Assembly (NCBI GenBank): GCA_024291935.2
Contig: CM044309.1
Coordinates: 32,326,001-32,390,000 of the forward strand
Length of the DNA stretch: 64,000 bases
Reading direction: 5' to 3'
Source of the DNA: Okapia johnstoni
Taxonomy: Eukaryota; Chordata; Mammalia; Artiodactyla; Giraffidae
Shown: positions 44,616 to 56,728 of the stretch, piece after piece
How positions within the stretch are numbered: the first letter of the stretch is position 1
Layout: the number at the start of each line of letters is the position of its first letter
The notes under the pieces: generated by a model
What the model was told of the DNA's origin: nothing
The model's database searches: none
What the model saw: the letters and a program-made list of their open reading frames with translations, nothing else
Program-made: the position numbers and the translations under genes

Positions 44616-47269
44616 AATGAGAACTTAGGTCCAGGGATGTATGAAACCCAATGTGACCCCACAGGGAAGGAACAAGGGCCATAAACACTCAAAATCTCCC
44701 TCCCTTGGATCTCCTGCCAGTGTTTCTCATTCGCCCAAAGCACTTGGAAGCTGCAGAGAGGCTGTTCAGCCTCTGGGAGAAAATAAGAAGTTGGAAAAAG
44801 CAGAAAGAGAGTGAATTAGAAGGGAGCATGTGAAGATACCCCAAGTGGAAAATGAAGGAAAATGATTCTGAAGTGGCAACCAAGGTAGTCACCACAACCA
44901 TTTTCATAAAGGGTATACTCACCTATTATACAGCAATTTTTCTGGGAAGTTATGTTAGTCAAGAATTTACAGTGGATTTAACTTAATCTTCATAGAAACA
45001 ACCCTCTTTTACTGTAAATATTACCTCTGTTCATTAATATTTAATTATTTTATTCTAGTAATGTGACTTGGCAAAACAAGTTTGGAAACAAACACACTTG
45101 TCTCTTAGTAAGCACACATATTAGCAGGTGATAACTGAAGAAGGCAGGCTAACCCAGATGTCCACTCTGCAAGAATTCAATGCAAAGGGTCATTGTAATT
45201 TATCAAGTGATGAAGTACATCAGTGAAACCAGCAAATAGGATTGAAAAGGCAAGGAAGAGAGCTTCTAATTGCTAAGCTTCTGGTTGTTTTACTCTGATA
45301 TCTTAACTGGAGAAACATTTGTCTGGCTAGAATATTTCAAGTCATTTCTTCTAAACTTTTCTTACAATATCAACAATTTTCAGTTTCTTATCAAAGCTGT
45401 CAATGATGGTTAATTTCTGTGCAATCCTCGTGTCTGAAAATTTCATGGATCAGCATCTCCAACTGCCTGTTTGGTCCATTTTAACAGCCTAGTTTTGCAG
45501 ACAATGTCAATGATTAATGAATCCTGTGTGGTGAACCAGCAGCTTGCTTGGTATTTCTGACCTGGGTACTTTAAAACTCATTACTGGTACCTACTGAAGC
45601 TTTTCTAATGGATTTAAAATAGACTGCACTGCTGTTAACATGATTCTGCTCTTACCTGATCTAGATTTTCGTGTTCCTTGTTTGTGTGTTGCAACTTGTC
45701 ATTGTTAGGCATTATTAACAGACATGCATTAAAAGAAAGTCAACCTACACTCAGGGTAACAATTTACTATGTATCATTTAAATAAAGTTACACGTCTAAA
45801 CAATGGGCTTTTGACACATGATAGCACTTCTTTAATGTAGAATTTATGGTCTAATATGACTAATAAAGCCAGGCCTCTAAGAAAATAGTGCCCTGGAATG
45901 CTCCCTATGATGGATATTGGTTATTTGCTCAATATTTCTTTTTCCATGTGGCTGTAGCAGGGACTGGTAAGCATGTTACTCTATCTCTGTCCCTCTGTGG
46001 GTGGGAACATGCTCTAAGCTGGCCAAGCAAATAAACTTCTTTTCCTAATCGCTGTGATTGATTCAAGAATGTGGCTCAAGCACAAGCCAATCACTTTTTG
46101 TTGAGATTTACCATATGGATAATGGAAGATATGATGTATCTTTCTTCCTCTGGGATTACAAATAATAAAGGTGATGGACACTGGAGTTGTCACAGACATC
46201 TTTCGATTTCTAATGGAGGAAGCCACCTACCCTAGGAAAGAGTGGGAATAACTCATAATCACTTGATTTAGCACATAAAAACACAGTATTACCAATTCTT
46301 TCTCTGATATAAAGTATAAAAGCTAGAATCTTCCTGCACTCCAATATGACTCATTTATGCTGATTTGGATTTCAGTCTTTGAGACTTTAGATCCCTCTTG
46401 GCTTAGAAAGATCAGAGAAACCTGATAAATATCCCACAAAGACTGTTTTCTATAAAGGATGAAAATTGGGGTTAACAGAAGAAAGAGGAATGAACGTGAA
46501 TGACCAGGAAGAAACAAAAAAGAAGGGGAAAAAAAAAAATTATAAGACATAAGCAAGCAGACATCAAATCTGGATTGAAAAGCAAATGGTGATCAAACTT
46601 GGTGGTTTCTTAAAGAATTAAAATAGATGAACCTGACAGTAGATTCATTGCCTCTCCAAGCTTTGCTTATTTGCCCCCTATTTTGGATTCTCAACAAGTA
46701 AAATTTCTTCCCATCCCACCCTACTCACTCTTTCTCTCTTTTTCATTTTTATGTATCTCACTGTGCCCTACATACAGTGGCAGTCTCATGTTTGATGTTT
46801 AAGTAATAATAATGTGTGTGATATGTAAACATACACATATGCAAACACAGAGAAAGTATATAGTATAAAGAAGGAAGGAGAATGTTGGTTAATGATTTAA
46901 TAATAGAAAAGTCTAACTATGTTTGTATACTTGAGGATGTAGCAAAGTGAGTGTGAGTAAGAAAGAGATCAAGACAAAAACTTTGACACAAAATTTTAGA
47001 CTAATGGCAGTCCTAAACTTCAAATTCTGAAATTTCAACTATAAAAGAATTTCAGTGTAAAGGCTGAAAATTATTTCAAGAAATACTCAGTCCACACTAT
47101 ATTCTATGGTACTTCCAAATTACATGAACCAAATGGTTTCTGTAAAGAAAATTTAGTGCCTTCAAGCAATCAAATGACTAACAAAATTTATATTTACAGA
47201 ATGATCTGTAGATAATAATCATGACCTATGCAAAACCAGGGACAAATTTTGTTTGTTTTTGTCTTTTTT
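44616..47269. other. Intergenic flank, no gene recognised
   Basis: About 2.65 kb, AT-rich, without a recognised repeat or exon. Antisense open frames at 44689-44922 and 46323-46556 are unsupported. Confidence 0.35.
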
Positions 47270-47340
47270 CAGCATCTATCCCAGCATTGCACATAGCAGA
47301 TGCTCAAAAAAAGGCTTATTGAAAGAATGACTGTTACCCT
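47265..47340 (+). mobile_element. L2 LINE 3' end fragment
   Basis: AGCATCTATCCCAGCATTGC, ATAGCAGATGCTCAAAAA and TTATTGAAAGAATGAC match an L2 terminus. Confidence 0.6.
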
Positions 47341-48245
47341 TGCAAAAACTTAAATGACTGGTTGCCTGGCTATAGAGGTATACCTATGCATGAACATATA
47401 GATAAATATACCAGGAAACAATTATTCACTGGTTGTTTAATTATAGATAAAAACCCTTGTTCTTTGCAAGGATGTTTATTGTCTTTAACTTAATTGGGTT
47501 TAAAAAATAGTCTCTGCCTTGAAGTGGGATGTCATTTCTTTGAAGAATACAATATACATTATGATATCTAAGGCTTGTTTATGTTTGTAGTATTGATCAA
47601 CATAGCTCTTTTAAATGTCAGATAAAATTGAAACTTGTAAAATTTTATAACATTATCTCAATTTTTATCTACTTTAAAAGAGTTGATGTAGTTTGTAAAC
47701 TTAAAGTACACAATTTTACTTCTCTTAATTATTTTCTGTTTTAAAAGGGCGAAATCTTTGTAAAAGAGATAAAATATGACCTGCCAAAATTTATAAAGTC
47801 AATTTGTGGAATCAATCTGAAGTTAAAGAATGTATTTCAGAATTTTACATTCAGAACTAAATCTCTATTCTGCTTGCTAAATTCATTTAGTCATTCATTG
47901 AATGCACTGATCGTTTCAGAGTATTATCTACTGCTGAGAAATTTGTGCCTAAATTTCTTTCATTAACTTTGAACACTCTGATTTTGTGAGTAACTTGGTT
48001 CAAAATCTTTGTTTATTTATTCTAAGCTATTAAATGTCTGATTACCAGGATAAGTCCACCACTCACAAAGGTCTGTTTTTAAAGTAATTTAGGAAAAATG
48101 AGCAAAAGTTTACTTATTTAGGATATATAGTCTGAGAAACTATTATTAAAATGAATTAAATAGCTCACTTTATTCATTGCCTGGAAACTAAAACATCAGT
48201 GGATGACAGTTGTACCTTCCCATAGTATTTCCCCAAACATTTAAC
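47341..48245. other. Intergenic flank, no feature recognised
   Basis: AT-rich, no supported feature. Confidence 0.35.
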
Positions 48246-48269
48246 CAAACTTGCAATTTTTTGTTTAAT

Positions 48270-48395
48270 AATATACTCACTGCTAGACTCTAAACCCTAT
48301 CGGAGTAGGATGTATTAGCACTGTCTTCCACTTGATGTCCAATGCACACAAAAGTATCTGCCACATAATAACCCAATAAATATCAGTTGAAAAGA
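48270..48395 (+). mobile_element. L2 LINE 3' end
   Basis: ACTCACTGCTAGACTCTAAA and CATAATAACCCAATAAATAT then CAGTTGAA: typical L2 end, diverged. Confidence 0.6.
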
Positions 48396-48639
48396 ACAGA
48401 ATGGAGAGGTAAAGTCACACAGAAGTTCTTCCAACCACTTTTTGAAAGTATAATGAGACATTTCAACATGCAAGGGAAATTAAAACTGCATCAAAGGAAA
48501 TTAACTAGAATCTTTCATGTATTTAATATATGTGTTGTGTTTAGTTTTGATATTGATATAAAAGTATGTATGTGCATGTATCTGTTTTGATGTCATTTCT
48601 AGATTGTCATAGACTTTGAATGCTGAGAATGTAATAATA

Positions 48640-48800
48640 ATGATAGTGATAATAATATAGATAAACATTTATCAAGCCCTTACTATGTACCAGAAGCTAT
48701 GTGCTTGACATGTATGAATTCATTTAATCCTCACAACTGCTCTACTAGGTAAGCATAATTTTATCCCCTTTTACAGAGAAATAAACAGTCTAATTCTACA
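48640..48800 (-). mobile_element. MIR SINE, reverse orientation
   Basis: AAGCCCTTACTATGTACCAG, GAATTCATTTAATCCTCACA and TTTTATCCCCTTTTACAGAG are the complement of MIR. Confidence 0.88.
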
Positions 48801-48979
48801 AGCGCTATAAAATAAATGAAAAACAATGTCATCTTTACAGTTTGACCAGATTCTCATATGACCATGGAGCAGGGGGAGGGGGGGAGAGAAGAAAGAAAGG
48901 TAGTTAATTAGTTCCTGATCAAACCTGTTAAGTACACATCAATAAAGACCACTCAGCTAGAAATTAGGTTATGTCACCT

Positions 48980-49255
48980 GATGCAGGAAGAAAAGGCAGT
49001 TTAATTGGGTGAAGTTGTGCAGTATATACACTGCAATATGTTCCATAGGATGCAGGAAGAAAAGGCAGTTTAATTGGGTGAAGTTGTGCAGTATATACAC
49101 TGCAATATGTTCCATAGGTTGCAGGAAGAAAAGGCAGTTTAATTGGGTGAAGTTGTGCAATATATACACTGCAATATGTTCCATAGGATGCAGGAAGAAA
49201 AGGCAGTTTAATTGGGTGAAGTTGTTCAGTATATACACTGCAATATGTTCCATAG
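48980..49255. repeat. Minisatellite, 4 x 69 bp
   Basis: Four head-to-tail 69-bp units start at 48980, 49049, 49118 and 49187. Units 1 and 2 are identical; unit 3 has two and unit 4 one substitution. Since 69 is divisible by 3, one frame on each strand stays open across the array, creating spurious 94- and 107-residue frames. Each unit holds GCAGT-ATATAC-ACTGC, a 5-bp stem with a 6-nt loop. Confidence 0.98.
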
Positions 49256-49700
49256 GTTACTCATCCTTTTTCACTTCAGGCTTGCTTTTTGTATTGCACA
49301 GAGTAGACAGAGTAAACAGAATGACTAAGTAAACAGAAAATGGACAATTGCAGTAAGTTATTCTGAGACTTTGTGTATACTAAAGATTCCACAGAATCAA
49401 GCTAAATTTAGCAATAACAGGTGGAAAATAAAAGGTCTTATCACAGGGCAAGATAATGCAAGGTGGACCTTTCCATTGCTCTTTATGAAGTGGAAATAAG
49501 TTTCTCTTGATGTAAAATTGAAATTATGTCCTGAGATGCCTAATATACAAGCTGAAGAAGTTTTATCAATGTTGCAAGTCTGTCTGCACAGTTTTGTATG
49601 CAGCTTGCAGAGAGAGTAACATGTAGATAGTGAATGTAATTTATGTCTGCATTTCTATTCCTGCTCTGCAAACAGGCTTATCTGTACCATCTTTCTAGAT
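49256..49700. other. Intergenic flank, no feature recognised
   Basis: No supported feature between the minisatellite and the following L1 end. Confidence 0.35.
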
Positions 49701-49969
49701 TCTGTACATATTTGTTCATATACGATATATTTCTCTTTCTGACTTACTTTACTCTGTATGACAGGGGAGGAAGGGGAGGGTAAGACAACTTGGGAGATTA
49801 AGACTGACATGTTTACACTACCGTGTGTAAAATAGATAGCTAGTGGGAAGCTGCTGTATAGCACAGGGAGCTCAACTCAGGGCTCTGTGATGACCTAGAG
49901 AGGTGGGATGGGAGTGGTGGGAAGGAGGCTACAGAGGAAGGGAGGGAGGAAGGGAGGGGATATATGTAT

Positions 49970-50092
49970 GTGTTGTCCTTAGTCGCTAAGTCATGTCTGA
50001 CTCTTTGTGACTCCATGGGCTGTAGCCCGCCAGGCTGTCCATGGGGATTCTCCCTGCAAGAACATAGGAGTGGGTTGCCATGCCCTCCTTGG
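49970..50092 (-). mobile_element. Short Bov-tA/BovB-derived SINE fragment inside L1
   Basis: TGTTGTCCTTAGTCGCTAAG to GGTTGCCATGCCCTCCTT, flanked by GGATATATGTAT at 49958-49969 and 50093-50104. It lacks the tRNA-like head. Confidence 0.9.
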
Positions 50093-50102
50093 ATATATGT
50101 AT

Positions 50103-50462
50103 CAGTTCAGTCGCTCAGTCATGTCCGACTCTTTGTGACCCCATGGACTGCAGCATGTCAGGCTTCCCTGTCCATCACCAACTCCCAGAGCTTACTCAAA
50201 CTCATGTCCATTGAGTTGGTGATGCCATCCAACCATTTCATCCTCTGTCGTCCCCTTCTCCTCCTGCCTTCAATCTTTCCCAGCATCAGGGTCTTTTCAA
50301 ATGAGTCAGTTCTTCACATCAGGTGGCCAAAGTATTGGAGTTTCAGCTTCAGCATCAGTCCTTCCAATGAATATTTAGGACTGATCTCCTTTAGGATGGA
50401 CTGTTTGGATCTCCTTGTAGTCCAAGGAACTCTCAACAGTCTTCTCCAGCACCACAGTTCAA
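50103..50462 (-). mobile_element. BovB LINE 3' end inside L1
   Basis: Reverse orientation from CAGTTCAGTCGCTCAGTCAT through CATCAGTCCTTCCAATGAAT to CCAGCACCACAGTTCAAA, flanked by ATATGTAT on both sides. The 201-residue open frame spanning 49964-50569 is antisense to this element. Confidence 0.94.
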
Positions 50463-50639
50463 AATATGTATACGTATGGCTAATTCATTTCATTGTACAG
50501 CAAAAACTAACACAACATTGCAAAGCAATTATACTTCATAAAAAATTTAATTTATACATTTGTATTTAAATGTGTATTTATATTAAATATATTATAAATT
50601 CATATTTATGTAAAATATAATTTATCAATATCTTTACAT

Positions 50640-50825
50640 AAGCCAGGTATCAAATAGAGTACTTTTCATTGAATTATCCCATGTACTGTTCCTAACAGCT
50701 CTTTGATGATATTATTACTTCCTCACGAGGAGGGTGAGAAAGGGGAAGTTAATAACCTATCCCAGGTTACACAGAGCAAGTGCTAGAGCTTCATCTGAAC
50801 ACAGGCGTATTGATTCTAGCACCCA
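50640..50825 (-). mobile_element. MIR SINE, reverse orientation
   Basis: GAATTATCCCATGTACTGTT, TAATAACCTATCCCAGGTTA and GCTTCATCTGAACACAGGCG correspond to the complement of MIR. Confidence 0.8.
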
Positions 50826-50857
50826 TAAGGTTTCAGTGCTCTGTAAACTCTTTGGAA

Positions 50858-51062
50858 GTTTTAGTCGCTCAATCGTGTCCGACTCTTTGTGACCCCATGG
50901 ACTATAGCCCGCTAGGCTCCTCTGTCCATGGGATTCTGCAGGCAAGAATACTGGAGTGGGTTGCCATGCCCTTCTCCAGGGGATCTTCCTGACCCAGGGA
51001 TTGAATCCAGATCTCCTGCATCGTAGGCGGACTCTTTACTGTTTGAGCTTCTTGGGAAGACG
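50858..51062 (-). mobile_element. Bov-tA SINE
   Basis: GTTTTAGTCGCTCAATCGTG to GAGCTTCTTGGGAAGACG. Close to consensus. Confidence 0.94.
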
Positions 51063-52208
51063 AAACTCTTTGGAAGCCGGGTTGCATTTGATAAGGGCAC
51101 ACAAGCAACTGGCCCAAATGCAATTACTGTAAATCTTGAGGTGGAAGTAGAGAAATACGTCAGCAGGTTACTACTGACCTTGGTCAGGCTTGAGCTAATA
51201 AAAGGCCGGACTGAGGCTATGTGTGACCATGGGTCTGAAAAGGAGGAAGCAGACATGAGAGCTATTTAGGAGACTGCTTGGCCAGAACTTAGCATCCATT
51301 AGATATAACGGTAAAGGAACAAAGAAGAGACTCCTTAGATTCCTGGTTAAGTGATGGGAAAGTGTGCCCCCCCAAATCCATGAAGATTTAGGAAAGTGGT
51401 TTGTTAATTATGTCTAGTAGGAAAATGTTAAATTTGAGGTAACTGCCTTCAGTTGGGATACTCAGAAGGCAGGTAAACATGAAGGAGTGAAACTCAGAGA
51501 GATTAACCCTATAGAAAAAGATATTGGGAATTGTTAGCTTGGGAGTGAAGCAGTTATTGAACGTGATTAAACACTCAAAATGATACACAGAGTAGAAAAA
51601 AAAAGATAGGAAATCAAGGAGAGGAAGCCTAGAAAGAGCCAGATTTAAAGAGTTCCATCATGCTTCCCAAGACCAAGGCTTGACTTCTTCAACAGACTCT
51701 TTAATATTTAATCTTAATTACTGAACAATTTCCATGCTAATAAATTATGTTTGGATTCCAATAAACATTATTTGAATAAAATAATAACTAAATACAATAA
51801 AAATTTTAAAGTAAAACCATATTATATAAATAAACAGTTAAAATATAAATACAACAAAATAAATAAAGCACAATATATTATAGACATATAAGATAATATA
51901 AATAAATAACACATAAATAAATATAAAATAGGACCCAAAAATGACAGTCTAACCATAGACCTGCTGTTTGAGTGATTGCACTATTTATTAAATGACTTTA
52001 TTTTAAAAAATGAATAGAGAAAATATTGGAAGTGTAAAGAAACAAAAAATCAATGATTTTACCATTTGACAATCACCTTTGTTTACAAATCAGCTTATTT
52101 ACTTCTAGTAATTTATTTGTGGAAAGCATAAAGTATGCTCACATTATTTAAAATAAAATTAGAATAATGCTGTGTATTTACTTTGTGTTATTATTTTGAT
52201 TTGCTTAT
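51063..52208. other. Intergenic flank; AT-rich tract at 51700-51960
   Basis: No gene. 51700-51960 is extremely AT-rich with repeated AAATA/AATAAATAA words, including many AATAAA hexamers, but without a clear parent element. Confidence 0.4.
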
Positions 52209-52685
52209 TAATGTAAAACTATGATACAGTAAAATTCACTCATTTAAAAGCACAATTCATTGAGTTTGGGCTCGTGAGTACACCCACGTACCCAATAAGG
52301 TATGGAATGGCTCTGTCACCCCAGAAGCCTTCCTCATGTTTCTTTCCAATCAATGCCTTCAACTCATGGCAATCCCTGTTTTGATTCTTATGGCCATGGA
52401 TTAGTTTTGCCTATTCTAGAACTTTCTATAAATGGAAGCCTGCAGAATGTACTCTCTTTTGTCCCACTTCTTTTGATACCACAATATTTTGGAGACTTAT
52501 CCATGTAGCTGTGTATATAAATAGTTCACATTACTGAGTAATATCACAATTTGCTTATCTATTCAACACTGGTAAATATTCAAAGTGTTTTTAGCTTGAA
52601 GCTATTATGAAAAAGACCTTCTCTGATCATGTTTTACAAGTTTCATGAACGTATGTTTTCACTTCTGCTTTTCAGAACTCTAAAA
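52209..52685 (-). mobile_element. Old L1 (L1M-type) 3' remnant
   Basis: CAGTAAAATTCACTCATTTA, GATTAGTTTTGCCTATTCTA, TCTATAAATGGAAGCCTGCA, CTTATCTATTCAACACTGG follow the familiar complement of an old L1 3' region. Diverged and non-coding. Confidence 0.8.
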
Positions 52686-54180
52686 TAATAAATTTATGTT
52701 GCTTCTTGGCACCAAATTTAATTTGTTACAAAAACGTTAGCAACTAATACATTTTCTTTTACATATTTCCAGAATTGGCTTATTCTAACAACCCACAGCA
52801 CATCAAAACCTCTCGAAACGCATTCCAAATTGCCACCAAAAAACTCAGATTAATTTAATTAAAATTCCCAAATATGAGTACCTTGAGTCGGACATGTCTT
52901 TAAATGAAGAGTTCTTATATAAAAAGGGCACAAATGGTATGTGTATGTATGTGTGCTGGGAGGCAGGCATGAAAAACTACTAGCAAGTATATTTCTGTCT
53001 TTACAAGACACCTATTATTGACACAACTATTTCCAATAATTCAAGAATATCTGCCACTATGAAATGTGTTCAGTTTTGTAAAAGTTAGGATACAATTGAC
53101 ATGGTGAGAAATTGTTTGCTTATTCCACCACTCTTCAGAGAAATCTGAGCAGCTCTGGAAGCTCCACCTTCTGCTGACACTAAACACCGCACCTGTTACT
53201 TGGCACCCCACACCTAATTCTCTTGTGTGACAGTTTTCATTTATTGCCACTCTTAAATGCTGTGAAGAGGTGACCCACAAACATTTATGCATTGTTCCTT
53301 TTCCCATTTACACTCAAACTTTACCTGTGTACGTACGTGTAATTAGCATTTCCATTGAATCAACAGCATGATTGGTCATACATTAGATTAAAGGAGGTTT
53401 TTAATCTTTGATCTCAAAGGCCAACACAAGCAGTAAAGTACATGGCCTTGATCCAAGACTTCTTTAATATATATTGTGTATTTTTACTTCCTCATGTCAA
53501 GAAACAGGTAATGCTTTACCAAGAATGTAGATGAACTGGTTTGATTGGTTTTATTTATTTTTAAAACATTTAATGAAAGGAAGCAGGAAGCAAATGTTTT
53601 TTTTAATTTTAGATTTCATGAAAATCTACATATCTAATGCTTCAGTTAAACATTGAAAAATACATTCAAGAATGATTCAATAGGAAAAAGGTGGGTTTAA
53701 AATTTGACTTTGTTATAGCAACACAGAAAACTCTGGCTCTAAAAATTTCGTTTTATTACCAAGATTTTGCATCCTGGCTCATAAAACTTTCTGTGTCAGC
53801 CTTGGAACTAGAAATTTCTCACATTTTTCCCCCAAAAATAGATTTTATAATTCATAGATTATAGTCATTTTCCATTTTCATGGGAATCTAAGAGTCAGGG
53901 GCCTGGAGGAAGAAAGGCAGCTTACATTGTGGTGTCACTCTCCTCTTTTATTTTCTAGACAAATCACCACTGAGTTAAATCAATGTATATAAAGTACCTA
54001 TTGTGGACATTAATATTAAATGTCAAGAATAAAATGAATAAGACACAGTTCCAGCTTGAAACATGCCTTTCAAAGGACAAAATAAAAGTCTATTAGATAT
54101 TTTTTAAGATCTATTTTTTTTAGTCTCGAGATCAGCAGATTCAATTTTAATTACTTATAGTGATTTTTGGTTCTTGCTGG
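52686..54180. other. Intergenic flank, no feature recognised
   Basis: No exon or repeat that I can support in about 1.5 kb; the antisense open frame at 53041-53307 is unsupported. Confidence 0.35.
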
Positions 54181-54196
54181 GGAATTATAAATTTAA

Positions 54197-54198
<2 letters not shown>

Positions 54199-54240
<42 letters not shown>
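54199..54240. repeat. (AT)n microsatellite
   Basis: About 20 TA units, just upstream of a Bov-tA. Confidence 0.96.
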
Positions 54241-54246
<6 letters not shown>

Positions 54247-54255
54247 AAAATAACA

Positions 54256-54480
54256 CTGGGGCTTCCCTGATGGCTCAGTGGTAAAGAACACACCTGCCAA
54301 TGCAGGAGATTCAGATTCTATCCCTGGGTCAGGAAGATCCCCTGGAGAAAGAAAGGGCAACCTACAGCAGTATTCCTGCCTGGGAAATCCCATGGACAGA
54401 GGTGCCTAGCAGGCTGCAGTCCGTGGGGTCACCAAAGAGTCGGTCATGACTAAGAGATGAAACAAAACAACAACAAAGAC
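54256..54480 (+). mobile_element. Bov-tA SINE
   Basis: GGGGCTTCCCTGATGGCTCA to GTCGGTCATGACTAAGAGAT, with an (ACAA)n-like tail. Confidence 0.95.
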
Positions 54481-55725
54481 AACACTCCCCCCCGCCCCAC
54501 CTCCTATTCCAAAGGCCATAATTAACCAGATTCCTTAAAGGGTGACCAACTCTTCCAGGTTTTCTCAAGGAAACTTCAGTTTTAAAATTGAAATCCTATG
54601 TGCTGAAAATCCCTGTCGGTCCCAAGCCAGCTGAGACAGGTGGTCACCCTTCTTATTATGCATGACCAGGTTCAGGTTAGCCAAATTTAAAAAAATATGC
54701 TTTGTTTTTCTCATGCATGCCCAGCACTCTGCTAGGAATAGTATATGAACTAATTAGTGCTCAAACCAAGAGTTTGATCTTTTGACAAGGAGTTAAGTAA
54801 TACACTTTATTTATCTCACTATCTGAAAAAGCAACAAGAAAATTTGATGCCTTATATTATTTAAATAATAAAGAAAAGCAAACCTTCAAATCATTCAGTT
54901 CTCAGTTACAATCCCTCCAGCAATCATTTCACTTTGTAGCATCACGTTCTAGCCTAAATGTACTAGAAACGCCAGTGAACAGAAGCAATTTATAATTGCT
55001 AAGGGAACCATAACTTTGAGTTATTTCACATTGGAGCCTTATATCTATATTTTTAAGTGACAGTGTGAATGAATACCTGTTTTTAAACTGATTTAGATTA
55101 AATTCTTCAGGACATGAGGGAAAGATATTATACCATTTGCTTTTTCAAAAATGCTACCGTTAAAGTAATTCAGAACCTAAAACAAACACGTTAACTGAAT
55201 CCAAGAATGGTATATTTTCCATTCATATAACTAAGATGAAAACTGGGAAGCTATCATTGGGCTGTCAAAGTTGAACAATTTTATTCACTGATACTACTAA
55301 CTAAATGAACTGAGTCTCTGTTTCAATTTGGCCACCCAGGATCTCTATTTCAATTTGGCCACAAAAGATTTCATATTTATGTATTTTTTATACTTATATA
55401 TTTTTTTAAAATCATGCTTTTCAAAAGTTAACAGAGTTTTAGGTTATTTAGTACACTGAATTTAATCATGATAAAATTATATTAGCCAAAATAGAATCCT
55501 CAAATCTTTGAATAGTCACTTATGATTATGGTAGGTTCTCAATTAAGAATTGCTAAGGAAAAACTCCATGCAAAACAATTTTATTCACTAAGATATCAAA
55601 GTTATTGTTAAAAAATAAAATGATATTTGTTTATTCCCATGCTGGGATAGAGTAGCTGTGCTTGATTGTCTCAGAGACATCTCAAATTTAATATGTCTTA
55701 AAAGGAACTGTTGACTTGAGGGGAA
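54481..55725. other. Intergenic flank with one 27-bp-period duplication
   Basis: No gene. TCTCTGTTTCAATTTGGCCAC at 55315-55335 recurs with one change at 55342-55362. Confidence 0.4.
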
Positions 55726-55825
55726 TTCCCTGGTGGATCAGAAGTTTGAACTTCAAGCTTCCCTCTACAGGGGGCATGGGTTGATCCCTGAACAGGGAAC
55801 TAAGATCCTGGATGCCTGCACATCA
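55726..55825 (+). mobile_element. tRNA-derived SINE fragment
   Basis: GGAATTCCCTGGTGGATCAG, GGGGGCATGGGTTGATCCCT, GGGAACTAAGATCCTGGATG. It ends near a G-rich run at 55835-55868. Confidence 0.85.
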
Positions 55826-56417
55826 CAGTCGAAGGTGGCGGGGGTGTGGGGTGGGGGGGGAGGCGGAGGACAGGGAACAAAATCATAATTGAAGGACATA
55901 AAGGAAAGATTGCTAATGATTTGGTTATTTTCCAAATCTGTCTCCCTTCCTCCTCCTGTCCTCTCCTCAACACTATAAATGGTGTGACCACCCCACCAGT
56001 GAATCAGCCATGATCCTAGGTTGTAAGCATGAGTCCTTTTTATTTCACTCCACCAAGTCCTCTTTATCCTGTCATAACTACATGTGGAATCCATGTCTTT
56101 CTCTCCATCTTCACGCCACCTACCTTAGCCCAGACCACCATTGCTTCTTCTCTGGATCACTCAACAGCCCCCTAACCAGGTCCTCTCACTCTTACTCACT
56201 CTAAATCCATTCAACTTTGAAAGTATACTTAAAACACACCTTGAGGTCACTTATCTGTTTCAAAACCCAGCAATAGCTTCCTGTGGCACTTGGAACAAAA
56301 TCTGAATTTCTAACCCTGGCCCTGAAATACCCCAACTGATCTGGCTTTGCCTACCCTTTCAGACTCATTTTCTGCAGAGACTCATTGACTCACTGCTGGC
56401 TTTGTCTCCATGGGTTC
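55826..56417. other. Flank with a G-rich run and L2-like sequence
   Basis: A G-rich, strongly strand-skewed stretch at 55835-55868, then text such as CAATAGCTTCCTGTGGCACT and CTGATCTGGCTTTGCCTACC (about 56200-56390) that resembles an L2 internal segment in reverse. Confidence 0.45.
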
Positions 56418-56728
56418 TCTGTTGTTGTTCAGTTGCTAAGTTGTATCCTATTCTTTGCAACACCGTGGTCTGCAGCATGCCAGACTTCCAGACTTCCTTG
56501 TCCTTCTCTATCTCCTAGAGTTTGCTCAAACTCATGTCTATTGAGTTGGTGATGTCATCCAATCGTTGCATCCTCTGTCATCCCCTTCTCCTGCCTTCGA
56601 TCTTTCGTAGCATTGGGGTCTTGTCTGATGAGTCGGCTCTTTGCATCAGGTAGTCAAAGTATTGGAGTTTCAACTTCAGCATCAGTCATTCGAAAGAATA
56701 TTCAGGGTTGATTTTCTAAAGAATTGAC
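56416..56728 (-). mobile_element. BovB LINE 3' end, 5'-truncated
   Basis: CTGTTGTTGTTCAGTTGCTA, CTCATGTCTATTGAGTTGGT, CATCAGTCATTCGAAAGAAT, ending near AAAGAATTGACT. Confidence 0.93.

Larger units (their letters stand above)
49700..50555 (+). mobile_element. L1 3' end carrying two nested insertions
   Basis: Left part: CTAGTGGGAAGCTGCTGTAT, GGGAGGGGATATATGTAT. Right part from about 50463: ATATGTATACGTATGGCTAA, CAGCAAAAACTAACACAACA, AATTATACTTCATAAAAAA. The two insertions sit in the GGATATATGTATACGTATGG segment. Confidence 0.93.

Noticed and set aside
48969..49332. Repetitive-protein genes on both strands (94 and 107 residues)
   Set aside because: Both frames exist only because the minisatellite period (69) is a multiple of three. 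No start context, splice sites or known domain.
49964..50569. 201-residue open frame on the + strand
   Set aside because: It runs through a reverse-oriented SINE piece and BovB 3' end inserted in L1. The frame is a property of antisense BovB sequence, seen again at several other copies in the window.
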